64,000 bases of DNA, from positions 124,001-188,000 of the forward strand of contig CAMXCT020006290.1 of assembly GCA_947184155.2 (NCBI GenBank), written 5' to 3'. The translations under genes were made by a program, and so were the position numbers. Below, piece after piece: positions 31,505-42,762 of this stretch. The notes below the pieces were generated by a model, which ran no database searches, was not told where the DNA came from, and saw only the letters and a list, made by a program, of their open reading frames with translations. Numbering within the stretch: position 1 is the first letter of the stretch; each line of letters starts with the position of its first letter. Source of the stretch: Cladocopium goreaui (taxonomy: Eukaryota > Sar > Dinophyceae > Suessiales > Symbiodiniaceae).

Positions 31505-33736
31505 TCAATCCATGTCTGCATGCCCTGCAGTTGCAACCTCCTTTCTTGCAAGCCTGAAGTTGTCCCAGATCGCTGGGTTGGCAGCTTGTGGCGGCAGTCG
31601 TGGTCGCACCTGCCCGTCCAGCACAAGTAGCATCCCTTCCCGCACGTCATTGTACTTTCGCAAGGACCCAAAGAGAGATGGGATCTGGGAATCCACCGCC
31701 CGCTGCAGCACAGATTCCACCAGGTGTCGGAGAAGAAGGCCCAAGACACCCTGGAGGCCCTCCCCACCACCCTCCTCATCACCGCCAAATCGGGTGAAGC
31801 GGACAACTGCCATTGGCAGCTGGACGCTGCTGGAGATCATCATCGCAGCCAATAGCTCGGCCAAACACACTGCAGCACGAACTCCATAGGTATGTGCTTG
31901 CTGGATATGCTGCACCGCTGCCCTCTTCATGCTATGCGAGAACCGCTTGCCTACCGGAGCGGGCCGGCTGCATAGGCTCTGCGCAACATGAGCATAGAAA
32001 GCGTTGGGCTTTCGCTCGCCGATGGCACAATGGAACAGGACAACGCAGGCCTCTGCAGAGCCAGTTTTAGCTCCGCTGGCGGCCATGGACACCCGTTCAA
32101 CAGCATCTTCATAGTCTTCTGCTCCCATCAGTGCCACGAACAAATTTTGTCGCAACTCAGATGTGAGACGTTGAGCAACTGCAGCCTGGCGCAAAGGATC
32201 TGACTGATTCGAAGCCTTTGATCTGGCCAAGACTGTGGTGGATGCCGCATCTTGTGTCGGCCAGTTGGGAGGCACCTCATCATGCAGAACACGAAAAGGT
32301 ACCGCAAGGACATGGTCGGACACTTTCCGGCCCTTCAGCAGGGGGGCAGTCTGAAGCCAACCGCGGGTCTGATTGAAGCGATCCATCACTGCAAATGAAA
32401 CCTTGTTGTTTTTCAGATCATTCAGCTCCTTCAGCAAATAATCCATTCGAGTTTCCATGCTCGACTTGCTTGAAGTCTCAGATCGCGTGGCCATTTGAGC
32501 CTCACCGACTTCAGTGGTCACAAAGCGCAGGACTTCCCGAAAATCCTCCGGGCAGTCGGAGCGCAGCTGCCGGCCCCCGTAGCGCAGAATGGTCAACGAC
32601 AGCTCTGCGGAGACCTCGGTGATGGGCCGCGTCAGGACGAAGCGCACCACGTCGAAGACCACATTGCCAGGTAAAATTCCAAAGCTGAACATCAGCATGG
32701 TGAAAATCACACAGTTCTTGGCAATTCTCGCATCATTGCTGGGTTCATCAGGGTCTGCATCTGTTGACATCTTCATCCTCAAACGCAGCATCTCCAGGCA
32801 CTTCAAGAGGGCTGCGGCCCCGAAGGCGGGACCAAAGACCACATGGCAAGCTGCGACAAGAGCTGCGAAGCAACCAAGAACAAGTACTGAGATATTGGGA
32901 TCTTCCACAGCCGCTGACAGGAGCGCCTCCACAAAGGCATCTGCTGCTTTGGCAGAGCCAATTTGGGGAACTAAATCACTGAGGACTTTCACAATTTCCA
33001 GACTACTTGGATCCAAGTTACCTTCAGAAACACGATTCAAAATACCTCGCAGAGTTCGCTGTTGAGATTGAAGGCCATCTCGTGCCTTTGCTCGCAAGTG
33101 CGGGGGCAAGTACCCTCCTTGCGCCACTTCTGACCTTCCCTCGGCTTCGTCAGGAGCCTCACTTGCTTCTGCATCACTTGCCTGTGGCTCTTCTGATTCT
33201 GCTCCTTCCTCTGCAAAGTCCCCTGCATCAGGCTGAAGGGTACCAGATTTGCCAGCATCTTCGTCCTGGTCGTCCTTTGGACCTTCATCTTCCGAGGTGA
33301 TTTCTTCATCGTCATCCCGAAACTTCCTTTTTCGCGCTGGCTTCCCAGACTTCCCGTCCATGCCCGCTTTCGACTTTGATGTGACCTTTGTCTCCTTTGT
33401 CTCCGTCTCAGCTTTGTGACCGAAGAAATGGTCGCGTCTCGCTTTCTTCTCTTGACGCTTCTGCTTTCGCAGCAACCTCCTCGGAGTTTTGAAGCCACTA
33501 CCTTCACTGCCCCCTTTCTGGAGACTCTTGCCGCTCTTGCCCTTTCCGTTTTTTCCGAACTTCCCTTTGCCCTTGACATCCTTGCCCTTGCCCTTGCTCT
33601 TGCCCTTGCTCTTGCCCTTGCCCTTTCCTTTCCCCTTGCCCCTTCTTGGATATGCCAAGGAGGCATCTTCCCCTCCCTCGCGGAGGACTTGTCCAACAAA
33701 GCTCTGCAACTCCTTCCGGATGTTTACAGGGGCCAT
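31505..33736 (-). CDS. NOM1: NOM1/Sgd1-type nucleolar MIF4G-MA3 protein
   Basis: A single uninterrupted frame encodes 743 residues from the ATG at 33734-33736. The frame is open 66 codons further upstream but that part has poor composition. Residues 33-75 are a Lys/Gly/Ser tract (KGKGKGKSKGK) and residues 80-200 are basic then acidic. A GGYLPPHLRAK motif (207-217) leads into a MIF4G domain at about 227-445 (GILNRVSEGN; YGGRQLRSDCPEDFR; LKELNDLKNNK). An MA3 domain follows at about 522-648 (FVALMGAEDYEDAVERV; NAFYAHVAQSLCS). This order matches NOM1 of animals and Sgd1 of yeast, nucleolar proteins needed for 18S rRNA processing and small-subunit assembly, which recruit the helicase eIF4A3/Fal1. 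The LKNNK motif after MIF4G is characteristic. Lack of introns contrasts with the shredded neighbours and could reflect retroposition of a processed mRNA. Confidence 0.9.
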   Translation of the reverse strand: MAPVNIRKELQSFVGQVLREGGEDASLAYPRRGKGKGKGKGKSKGKSKGKGKDVKGKGKFGKNGKGKSGKSLQKGGSEGSGFKTPRRLLRKQKRQEKKARRDHFFGHKAETETKETKVTSKSKAGMDGKSGKPARKRKFRDDDEEITSEDEGPKDDQDEDAGKSGTLQPDAGDFAEEGAESEEPQASDAEASEAPDEAEGRSEVAQGGYLPPHLRAKARDGLQSQQRTLRGILNRVSEGNLDPSSLEIVKVLSDLVPQIGSAKAADAFVEALLSAAVEDPNISVLVLGCFAALVAACHVVFGPAFGAAALLKCLEMLRLRMKMSTDADPDEPSNDARIAKNCVIFTMLMFSFGILPGNVVFDVVRFVLTRPITEVSAELSLTILRYGGRQLRSDCPEDFREVLRFVTTEVGEAQMATRSETSSKSSMETRMDYLLKELNDLKNNKVSFAVMDRFNQTRGWLQTAPLLKGRKVSDHVLAVPFRVLHDEVPPNWPTQDAASTTVLARSKASNQSDPLRQAAVAQRLTSELRQNLFVALMGAEDYEDAVERVSMAASGAKTGSAEACVVLFHCAIGERKPNAFYAHVAQSLCSRPAPVGKRFSHSMKRAAVQHIQQAHTYGVRAAVCLAELLAAMMISSSVQLPMAVVRFTRFGGDEEGGGEGLQGVLGLLLRHLVESVLQRAVDSQIPSLFGSLRKYNDVREGMLLVLDGQVRPRLPPQAANPAIWDNFRLARKEVATAGHADMD

Positions 33737-34685
33737 GGCTTTGAAGCTAGATGTGTTCTGCGTCCTTTGCCATTTGCCAGCAACGCCCCAGCAAAGGTTG
33801 GAAATATTATTGGTGGATGGTACAGTTGGCGTGAGCATTGTGGGGTTGACGTGGCTGAATCCCATCAACATAATGTCAGTGCGATTGACTGATCCATCAG
33901 AAAAATGCCTTCGTGCCAGCTCTCGTAACACCACCGCTTCTCAACTAACCAATCGCTCAACAAAAGATGTGGCTGGCACAAACCTCTTGCCCAGTTGGTT
34001 GAGACTAATTCATTGAATTGTCACTTTAGTATCCTATTGTCCTCCTCTTGGTGCAGCTTGATCCATGCCAACGAGGAGCGATTACGTCAAAAAGGAGAGA
34101 CCAGGAAGCTGCAGGGCGATTTGGACACTGACATGATCCCCTAGGTCAAAACAACCAAACCCCGAAAACCAGCCTAGCAAACATCGGAAATTACTGGTTT
34201 TCACATGGAAGATAATCTTTCAAACCTACAATTTTGGGGTTGCAAGTTGCATCTTAGTTTTCCAGAGGCTGCCTATCCAAGGTTTCTGGATTTCAGCTGA
34301 GGGATCTGCCCAGGATGCACTCCAGATCAAGGCTGGCTGAACGTGGGCTCTTCGGAGGATATCCACCTTTTTCAAAACTCTTCCAACTACAAAGCTTGGA
34401 TGGCACATAAGTTACTTAGCAGCTGAACATCATCTTTATCTGCAAATGTGCCATTGTGTTTCTCTGTGCGTGTGTGTGTGTGTGTGTCATCTGAAAATGG
34501 CTTGAGGCCCACAAAGTTTGCACAAAGCAGGCCTTGAGGAGTTTGTCCCCTCGCCGTGGCATCAAGAGCATGCGCCCATCCTAAGTTCATGCAGAAAAAC
34601 TGTCACACATGGATGGACGATCTCATGCACCAGTGCCAACAGCGAGAGCTGTTAAGAGTTGCGTGAAAAGAAACGGTGCTCGGAC
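33737..34685. other. Spacer upstream of NOM1-like gene
   Basis: No exon is supported. A GT tract lies at 34468-34489. The minus-strand sequence just before the NOM1 ATG (ATCTAGCTTCAAAGCC) contains an AG that could accept a spliced leader. Confidence 0.4.
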
Positions 34686-34845
34686 TTCTTTTGAAAGGAA
34701 GACTGAAACACGACCAATGACCACGACGCACTGGTTCGATATGTTCCTTCTGTTGTAAGGTGTCAGCCAATTCGAGGTTTACAGCCATCAGCGAAACCTC
34801 AAGCCAACGAGGCGGCAGTCCGGCAGGTTTAGTGCCTTCATCAAC
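34686..34845 (-). CDS. Host exon, unknown protein
   Basis: A TTTCAG acceptor (34846-34851) and a GT donor (34684-34685) bound a minus-strand frame reading DEGTKPAGLPPRWLEVSLMA, then VNLELADTLQQKEHIEP. The protein is not recognised. Confidence 0.6.
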
Positions 34846-34934
34846 CTGAAATTTGAATAAGGTGGTTTTGGGGTATGTAACGTATGTGGTTCCTTTTGTT
34901 TACTGTACTGCAATCGTTTTTGGTGAGTTCATGA

Positions 34935-35045
34935 CACTGTTGCAAACCTCATCCATGCAACACTCACAGAAGAAACTGAGCACACTGCAGCTGCAGCAGC
35001 ATCACCAGACTGAAATGCACGAAAGCCGCATTCAGCCCCACTGAC
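34935..35045 (-). CDS. Possible host exon, Ala/Ser-rich
   Basis: The minus strand reads GAECGFRAFQSGDAAAAAVC, then a Ser/Val run. It is GC-richer than its flanks and coding-like, but no clear splice pair was fixed. Confidence 0.35.
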
Positions 35046-36240
35046 GCAGACCTTCACTGGATGCCAGACGCACTATACTCCCCACTTCCTATCCACTTCG
35101 TAGCCACTTCATACCCACTTACTAATTATCTTGGATGCTCATCCGCACCTGCAACACATGACGAGCTGTGCCCGCCACGCTCTCCGGGAACACCTTGAAG
35201 CTAAAGAATCAGGTGTGGCATGTCACAATGGGTTTTTTAACGTTCATATACGATACATCAAATCATCAAATGGTACTTTTTTGAGGTCTCACGTTCTTTA
35301 AACAACCCGCAAGAAATCGCAGTCTCCAAGGCCCTTGCAACTGTCAAGCCCTCGCCTGAGAGGTTCACCTAGCGTCTTGGACGTCCAATGATCCACTGGG
35401 TTGATTTCGATTGAGTTTGTAAATTATAAGCCACCACGGTTTCAACTGTTTCAACCATCCCAACTCGTTTCCTGTTGGGATTCCCTCAGAACCAATCTCG
35501 CAGGCAAAGGCATAAAATTGAAGTTCATCCAACCTCCTAACAAACATGTTTATTGTTGGTTCACAACTTCAAGGCAAACTGGGCTGGATAATCCAATGTG
35601 TGATACTACACGTATGTGGGTGTGCCATGTACATGTACATCTGATTAAAAAATTATATTATATAATATATATATATATATATGTGCATGTGTATGTATAT
35701 CATGCGTTTATCATGTAATTATCATCCCCCCCTTCGCACCTCTACAGAGCACTGCCCCCGCGGCTGTGGATCCTCCTGGCACGAAACAAAGACGTCATAG
35801 TCATAGGCATCTTTTTTGAAAAGGTTGAACCAACAAAAACGTTACAGTAGTTAAAATCATTTTAAAAAAATATCGAAAATATGTCTGGCAATCAAAAATG
35901 GCCACTGTGGATAAGTTGCTGGCAAAAATTGAATCTTCTCTGCATTTTCAGTTGCCCAACCTCCTCTAGCAGCTCATCCAATACCGTCTGGGCATGGCTG
36001 GAAGGGGGTGGATTCGTTGAGAAAACTCAGTTTGCGTGGTCAAAATGTCTGCAAACATCCGACGTGTCCGAGTTTCCCTTGCATCATATTTCAGCAAACA
36101 AGTGATTCTAAATCTGGTATCTTTAATCTCCGCAATTATATGTTGTGGACCAGCTTGCAACTGTGATCTTGTGATTTGTCAATCTATTGCGTATCTCCAG
36201 CTCGGTTTTACATTCTCCATCTATCTATCTCCATCTATGC
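35046..36240. other. Mostly non-coding, TA microsatellite
   Basis: A TA microsatellite lies at 35650-35700. A possible minus-strand exon near 35430-35530 (GSEGIPTGNELGW) is too weak to call. Otherwise I see nothing. Confidence 0.4.
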
Positions 36241-36243
36241 ATT

Positions 36244-36277
<34 letters not shown>

Positions 36278-36412
36278 TAGGGGGGAGAGAGAGAGAAAGA
36301 AAGAAAGAAAGAAAGAAAGAAAAGACAGACAGAGAGAGAGAGAGAGAGAAAGAAAGAAAGAAAGAAAAAGAGAGATAGCTAGCGAGAGAGAGAGAGGGTG
36401 GAGAAGAAGAGG
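36241..36412. repeat. GA/GAAA microsatellite
   Basis: Uninterrupted purine tract of gaga, gaaa and gaca units, about 170 bp, with strong purine bias on the plus strand. It creates spurious long frames on both strands. Confidence 0.95.
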
Positions 36413-36649
36413 AGCAAAAAAAGAAGGCCCAGGGACCAAACAACGTGTCATCCATCTGCAACCCCTCACCGGTGCCTCTTGGAGACTATGCCCAGGTAGA
36501 AGTTCTTCCAATCTTCTTGCAGCCCTCTGCTTGACACGCACCTGCTTGCAGTTCACCATCTGATCATCTGGATCTAAACCCCCCCAGTCATGGGTCAAAA
36601 CCGTGGGTCAAAACCATGGGTCTCCCAAAACAGTTTGACAAGGACCAGA

Positions 36650-36905
36650 ACAGATCACCTGGATGGGGTTGATGACATACCTGCTCCACAACCTCAAGTG
36701 CAATACCGGTGCTACAGGTGTGACAGAGGGGTTGTATACTCAGCTTCAGAACTGCATCAAGGGCTTGACTGAGCAAACATGCCCGCATTGTCGCCAACAG
36801 GTAGCAGCCCTTGAGCTTGTTCATGTCCAGCCGCCAGGGCTTCCCAAGCCTCATCCACTGCAGCAACCACCTGCAGGCTTTCAGTGTCTGCAGTGGCTGG
36901 AATTG
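36650..36905 (-). CDS. Possible host exons, unknown protein
   Basis: Minus-strand frames read ATADTESLQVVAAVDEAWEA (about 36790-36900) and ALDAVLKLSIQPLCHTCSTG (about 36690-36770). Both are helix-rich and coding-like. They lie in different frames, so an intron or separate exons are implied. Confidence 0.45.
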
Positions 36906-37459
36906 TTAAATGGCTTCTGCACAAAGTGGCCTTGCCTTTCAAGGTTTTTCCTCTGATTATTGGCTGGTTCGGGCATCAACAGTGGAATCAAGGTAGATCT
37001 TTGTTACGTTTATCACTATGATTAAATCATTAATCATATTGATGAGAACTCAGCGACAAACAACCAGCACCTTGCGGATCTGCACTTCGTACCACCTCTC
37101 CACTGCAGAAAGCCCGACTCCAAATGCGAGAGACATGTTGGTGGGTAGTCCCGATGGAGAGTTTGATACTTGATGAGGACCAAGGACCTATGACCTGTGA
37201 CCTACACTGGATATCACTGGATCAGCAAAGTTCAGCCGTTCTCAAGGCACAGCAAAGAATTGAGACTGCGACTGAACTGCAATCAACGTGCTACCTGCTG
37301 TCACCAACACATGGCGATCAGAGTTGCTCACCTGCAGCGCATGTCATCACTATGTCATCACTGGGAGGCACAGCAACGAGTCTGTCCGAGCTTCATCATG
37401 GAGTAGTTACAAAATGTTAAGCCTCAAATATCCCACCAAGAAGTCCCCAATTTTTTGGC

Positions 37460-37580
37460 AGTTTTTACATCTATGTATCTATCTATCCATCCATCCAACT
37501 AACCAACCAACCATCCCATCCTATTCTATCCTATCCTTTCCTATCCTATCCTATCTATCTATCCAAGTATATCCAAGTAA
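37460..37580. repeat. Tetranucleotide/pentanucleotide microsatellite
   Basis: Runs of atct/atcc, aacc and ctatc units make up a simple-sequence tract. Confidence 0.9.
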
Positions 37581-37911
37581 ATAAATACCATTTTGACCAG
37601 CATGTTTTTGACATTTTCTGGGGGGACTCCCTTGGTCCCGCCTGCAGGGACGCACCACGTGTAAAGGATATCAGCGCAATCTCCTCGCTGCAAAGGTGGC
37701 AGGCACCCACCTGGCGGTGCTGGGGATTTCATCAATGATCATGAATTGGGGAATGAGTTACTATATTCAATGATATGTTAAATTATATAATATATATATA
37801 CATACATATATACACATATATACACATAAAACGAGTGCTGGCCTACCAACCACTGCTGCGTGTTTTTTGGTTGGCAAACACGGTTCATCCGTTTTTCTGA
37901 TCTTTTGTCAC

Positions 37912-38109
37912 CCAGGTTATGGCATGTAAGCTGGCCATTGCTCAAACTCATCTGCACCTTCCCCTGCATTTCACTTCGCCCTTCGAAGCCAGCGTATTGT
38001 GCACTGATGTTTTCCAAGGCCAAGGAAACCTGCACAGCCACTGCAGCCAGTGTAGCCACTGCAGCCACGTCCGATGTCCCACCTTCTGGTCCGAAGTTGG
38101 ACAAAGCAC
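37912..38109 (-). CDS. Host exon, Ala/Val-rich segment
   Basis: A TTGCCAG acceptor (38110-38112) and a GT donor (CTGG then GTGACA) bound 198 nt with one open frame: GTSDVAAVATLAAVAVQVSL, then ALENISAQYAGFEGRSEMQ. The hydrophobic Ala/Val run could be a helix packed in a membrane or coiled structure. The protein is not recognised. Confidence 0.65.
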
Positions 38110-38154
38110 CTGGCAATGCAACGGTTAAAACGGATGTTTGTTGCAGGCTGAAAT

Positions 38155-38295
38155 TATTTGTATATCTATCTATCTCTCGATCGATCTATCTAATCTAATC
38201 TAATCTAGCCTAGTCTAGTCCAATTTCATCTAATCTAATCTATCCACCTATCCATCCATCCGTCCGTGTTCGTCTGTCTGTGTGTGTGTGCGCAT
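38155..38295. repeat. Microsatellite tract
   Basis: Tatc, atcg, taatc, tcca, tccg and tgtc units follow one another in a simple-sequence tract. Confidence 0.85.
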
Positions 38296-38499
38296 ATCTT
38301 TCTCCGTGCTGTTTTATGAAACTCCAATTGAGCCAAGTCGAACTACCGTGCAGGCCCTAAAATTGCAGGCACCAGCTCAAAGTTCATGATGGACACCTTC
38401 ACTTGAACCTGAGTGCTGGTTTTCTACTGAATCCAATTTACATTAAATCGGAACATGCCCTTTGTATCTATTGTTCAGATTTGTAGATCAGTGAATCGT

Positions 38500-38880
38500 T
38501 TGCAAATCGGTAAGTTCCATTGCAGGTTTCAATAGCACAGGGTCCATTGATCGATCGGCTACCAAGGGTCCGGCTCTAGGCTTCGCAGATTCAGCCCCCT
38601 GCTGACATTTCAGGGAGGCGTCTTGCAGCCAGTTGGGAGATTTGGCAACGACACTGTCAACATACACCCTGATTGATGTAAAACCCAAAAGTGATACAGT
38701 TCCCTTGGAATCTATTGGAAATAAAACACCCCTGTGCCACTGAACCGGGACCGCCACAGGTTTATTCCAGGGTTGGCATCATCAACCGCCTCGACTTGGG
38801 CTGCTGCGCCACAATGCCCACCAGCTGCTGTGGGAGCCACTGGAGCAGCAGTGACTGCAGTAGCAGCTGCATCTGACAGC
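38500..38880 (-). CDS. Possible host exons, unknown protein
   Basis: Minus-strand frames read DAAATAVTAAPVAPTAAGGH (about 38765-38878) and TSIRVYVDSVVAKSPNWLQD (about 38560-38680). Composition is coding-like. Edges were not set. They continue the minus-strand series. Confidence 0.45.
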
Positions 38881-39311
38881 ACCTGACATATCCCCGAAAG
38901 GAGTGCAGGAGAAGTCCTCTAAGGATATCTAAGGGGGAGCAGGGGATGCCCCACTCGGCCCTTTCTCATGGTTTCGTTCGCTCAGGGATTTCTAAGGGTG
39001 CAGAACTCAGCTGCCGGCATCACGCAAGGGACTCATGGCATAGTCCAGGCCTCAGAAAAATGATAACCATGCTAATGGCTAATCCCTCCATAATATTTGC
39101 CTTGTATTGGATCAGTTCATATTGGGGAAAGAACACGAGGTAGGCATGTGGTAGGCTTCAGGCTTGCAGGAAGCTGGCCCACCACCTGCAGCATGCCATC
39201 ACTGCAGGAAAGGTGGTCGCCATGCGTCAACATCAACAACACAAACACAATAACCTAGGTACTATCATCGCCAGAATCAACTACAGCATGGCAAAAAAAA
39301 AAACACCTTCA

Positions 39312-39506
39312 TTAGCATTCTGGCGCAACTCTAATCAACCCATTCAGAAAAAAGAATGGCTTCACATCTCTCTTGGACTTGGGCATCATTTTTATTATCG
39401 TCGTGAACACGACCACAGCACCGACAGCCACCAGGGCCTTCATGAACAGCGGCCCAATATTCCATCGGAAGGCTTGGCTCTCCAGGCTCCATCGCCTCAG
39501 CAGCAA
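39312..39506 (-). CDS. Possible exon with one membrane segment
   Basis: The minus-strand frame includes GPLFMKALVAVGAVVVFTTI followed by KMMPKSKRD, a typical transmembrane helix with positive residues on one side. The upstream part is basic. Edges were not fixed. Confidence 0.45.
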   Translation of the reverse strand: MLLRRWSLESQAFRWNIGPLFMKALVAVGAVVVFTTIIKMMPKSKRDVKPFFFLNGLIRVAPEC

Positions 39507-40139
39507 AATATCATGTCAATATCACCATGATATCACCATGATTGATGCTGTTTATCTCAACAAATCTAGGAGTCTGCAGAGTCCAGGACGCCCAGAAGCC
39601 AGTGTGTTTACATCGTCATGAGGCCACCAACTGGTGGTTTATGCTCAGGTCCCAGCCAGTGCTGGGCGTTCTCCGCGTCCCTCCAAGCTTGCAAGCTCAT
39701 GGTTGTGGGCTCATAGACCTGCACACGAAGAGCTCGTCACAATGACAGACTCAAAGGTGGGGGCAGCCTCCCATTTGAAAAAAAGGGCTTTAAACAACTG
39801 GTAATCAACTTAAATAAAGGAGCGAGAAAGAAACACCGCTGACAGTCGACTGCCCGGCGCACCCTGCATTCGGTTCCGTCTTCACCCTGTGCCGTAACCT
39901 GGGAGGTGTGACACTCAGAAGCAGCAATCACCAGTGAGTGCTAAGGGCATGACACAGGTCTCGGTCAGCTGGCAGAAGCAAGAGAACTTCATCCAGTCGC
40001 ACCTGGCAGCACTGAGTCAGCAACATCATCAGAATAGACAGAATAGAACGGGAAATTGAAGGCAATAGAAGGCAAATATGATTCTATACAGGCAGATTCT
40101 ACATAACTTATATAACTTTCATACGGATTTGAACTAAGA

Positions 40140-40600
40140 TTAGTGGTGCTTCAGATTGGTTTGGAAGTCCCAGGGTCCCTGGCTCAAAGGAACTCTTGCT
40201 CTATTGGGCATCCCAACCGATCCATTGAGTAACCAAAAGGCTGACAAGAGCATCAAACATGTGAAGATATGTGAAGTGTCAGACCAGAAGATTTTCGCAA
40301 ACAAATGCTGGAGGTATGAAAATCGTCCCAAAATGCCACATTTCCCGATGTATCTCAGCTCTTCGTTGGATGTATCCATTGTGTCCCTTCACAATATTGA
40401 CCCCCTGGAAATCCTGATTCGGTATTGGATCTGTTCATTTTGGCATAGGCCAATCTGCGCCTCTCAGCCGGTGCCAAGTGTTGGGGCGGCCGTTGGCTGC
40501 TGGTGCGGAAAACAAATCGCCCCAAGGCCACGGTGACCTCAGGCGTCATGAGGAAATGACCGCCCTTGGTGCAGAATCTGTCGGCCATGGGTCACACACG
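40140..40600 (-). CDS. Possible FAD/NAD oxidoreductase fragment and membrane segment
   Basis: About 40420-40600 on the minus strand reads RVTVCDP in one frame and GGHFLMTPEVTVALG in another. Pyridine-nucleotide-disulfide-type oxidoreductases often show VTxID followed by F-x-x-TP-x-x at this distance, so a short intron, a frameshift or chance may be responsible. About 40150-40360 encodes a hydrophobic stretch (HIFTCLMLLSAFWLLNGSV). The assignment is tentative. Confidence 0.3.
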
Positions 40601-40663
40601 GTCACACGAAACACTCAGATGATTTTGGATGGAAATGATGCCACAAGAATTGCCGCGTTTCAC

Positions 40664-40758
40664 CTGAGACTGAACCACCAATGATCACGACCTTGTGCTT
40701 TTCCTCAGCAGGGCATTCCCTGAGGCTGCGGCGTGACCGTCGGAAAGCAAGCCCCAAC
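40664..40758 (-). CDS. Host exon with dinucleotide-binding-like motif
   Basis: A TTGCAG acceptor (40759-40763) and a GT donor (TCTCAG then GTGAAA) bound a minus-strand frame reading RECPAEEKHKVVIIGGSVS. KVVIIGGSxSG resembles the beta-1/Gly-rich turn (VVIIGGGxSG) at the start of FAD-dependent oxidoreductases of the NDH-2/AIF type. This would fit the downstream fragment at 40420-40600, but the link is an inference. Confidence 0.45.
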
Positions 40759-41118
40759 CTGCAACAGACTTGTGGATGCAGGTTGCTTCCGTACGGCCTT
40801 TCGAAATTGGCAGAGGTCCAGACGAAACACTGGAGCTGCAACCTGAAAGCCGTGAAGGATGAGTGCAACATAGTGCAACTATGTGCCCCTGTCAAATAGA
40901 TGCGCCCAAAAGCAGGGATAACTGGGAGTTGATTGGATTTGGAACCAGATTTTGTCACCTGTCTCCATACCTCTCAAGCTTTCGGGAACATAAGTGCCCA
41001 ATTGTTGGAGGTGCCGGGCTTGTGATCTGCAAATAAAAAACTTGTGATTGTGATCTGACTACTTCAAGATTTTGAAGTTTTGGGTACCTGACAGCTGCCA
41101 TGGTCACAGCAAATCTAC

Positions 41119-41260
41119 AAAGGGTCCTGAGAGCCACACATCTAGATCCAGGTCTAACATCAAGGCCTGTACATCTGGTCCACTGTCTGCTGCCTCCCAA
41201 AAAGCAGCTTGCTTTAACCACAAGGCAGGTCTGGACAAAACTTCCGGCCATGTCATCGGA
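41119..41260 (-). CDS. Host exon, unknown protein
   Basis: A CCTTCAG acceptor (41261-41263) and a GT donor (CCCTTT then GTAGAT) bound a minus-strand frame reading PMTWPEVLSRPALWLKQAAF, then WEAADSGPDVQALMLDLD. The other open frame on this strand has poorer composition. The protein is not recognised. Confidence 0.55.
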
Positions 41261-41818
41261 CTGAAGGGGGCATACATTCATTGAACATCACTAGACTGAG
41301 ATCTTTAATGTCAATTTTCCAGTACCATCCTTTCAAGTGTGTCAGATGGTAGCTGTTCGGGTCCTACGCTGCACCATACCTTGGGGCTGGTAGTCGCTGA
41401 TGGTGACTGTGTATCTGCCACATCTGGAAGCAAAGCGGGATCAGCACCTCGCAGGCTAGTGGCTAAAGATTTTGATCATTCTAGTTATCAATCGTCATCA
41501 AGGTCTGAATAAACGTGGTTAGTTGGGGTCTATATACATCATAATCGTAAGCACTGGGAGTCACACAGTTGTACCATGTCTTACCACCATTTGAGTTTCT
41601 GTCAACTATCACTATGACAACTCCCAGTGTTAGTTCTTTAAACAGAACCATCATGAGGGGGTTGGGCTTCAGTAACAGCTGGGCTTGCGGCGGGTGAGCG
41701 TCACGGCACGGGCCTTAAACAACAAACACCTAAACTGTCCTGGCCCCTCTGCGTCCAAATCTCCAAAGGGCTGAGGCTCAAACAACCGAAAGCACAGTCG
41801 TCAATGCATCGTGTGTAC

Positions 41819-41905
41819 CTGAAGATCTCGCAACAGCTCCAGAACCACCCAAGTTCCAAAAATCATTGTCGGAAGGGCACTGGTGGGGGCCAGCAAAAAA
41901 CGAAA
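41819..41905 (-). CDS. Host exon, membrane-like segment
   Basis: The minus strand reads RFLLAPTSALPTMIFGTWVV, then LELLRDLQ, ending at a GT donor (CTTCAG then GTACAC). The hydrophobic segment could span a membrane. The upstream edge is approximate. Confidence 0.5.
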
Positions 41906-42149
41906 TGGCTCCTGGAACCATGCTGTGGAGCATCGGAGCATCCGAGCATCCCAGCTCTGCCACATATCAAGCCAGTGTTTGCGTCTTACCAGCTTGGCTA
42001 CCAGCCCAAAAGGGTGTCCTGTTTCAATCTGACTCGAAAACTCCAGGGAACTACAGAGCTGTTTGCATTGACCTTAGAGACCACATCAGCATTTGTAGGG
42101 AAACGTCTGGGTTTGTGGTATCCAACGGTATCCAACATCTCTCTCTATC

Positions 42150-42326
42150 CCCGATGTTTGGACATCGCCATGAAGCCAACCATGGAACCTGCCATCGTCC
42201 ATAAACCCATCTGAGGCAGCAACGGCACAACCGCCAAAGCGTGAACAATGCAACAAGAGGCTGACTGCTGCAGCTTCCTCACGTAAGTTGACGCATTCAA
42301 AATGGCTTGGGTCGTGGAAGCAATGC
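42150..42326 (-). CDS. Host exon, membrane-like segment
   Basis: The minus strand reads SIASTTQAILNAS, then VHALAVVPLLPQMGLWTMAG and SMVGFMAMSKHRG, two hydrophobic segments. A possible GA donor (ATCGGG then GATAGA) lies at the 3' edge. It lies just 290 bp downstream of the copia element, so the element probably sits in an intron or just upstream of this gene. Confidence 0.5.
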
Positions 42327-42615
42327 TTTGGGGTGAGACACTCTACCTACCTATATATAGATATGTATATATATATATATACATATCTGTGAGTGTGTGT
42401 ATGTGTATGTGTGTGTGTTGTTCACACCTATTTATGCGTGTGTGTGTGTGTGGCTATCGACAAATGATATGGGTGTGCGTTTCTATGTACTTGTCGGTCT
42501 ACTTATTTTCTCACGTATCCATCCATCCAAAAACTGTCTGTGTAGGTGTGCCTTTATCTATATTTTAAAAAAACATATCTATATGTATATGTATATATAT
42601 ATATATCAAAAGATA

Positions 42616-42762
42616 TGTATTTTACAAGGTCAGCCAACAATGTGATATTTAACCAATGGGGTGACCTACAAGCCGCTAAGCACTCAGCTCTTTTGAACCA
42701 ACGCTATCGGGCAGATCGATGATATATATACAATACATGGTTTTACTGCAGGAGTTTTTACA
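42616..42762 (-). repeat. 3' LTR of the copia element
   Basis: 147 bp. It shares with the other LTR a block of about 85 bp, identical but for one extra TA unit. A purine-rich stretch (minus strand, CCGAGGGGAG) lies directly inside it and would serve as the polypurine tract. Confidence 0.85.

Noticed and set aside
31505-33934. Longer 809-residue form of the NOM1-like protein
   Set aside because: The first 66 residues look like non-coding translation; the inner ATG (GCCATGGCC) has a better context and begins a conserved-looking segment.
36221-36598. Minus-strand open frame rich in Leu/Ser/Phe
   Set aside because: It is produced by the GA/GAAA microsatellite and is not a protein gene.
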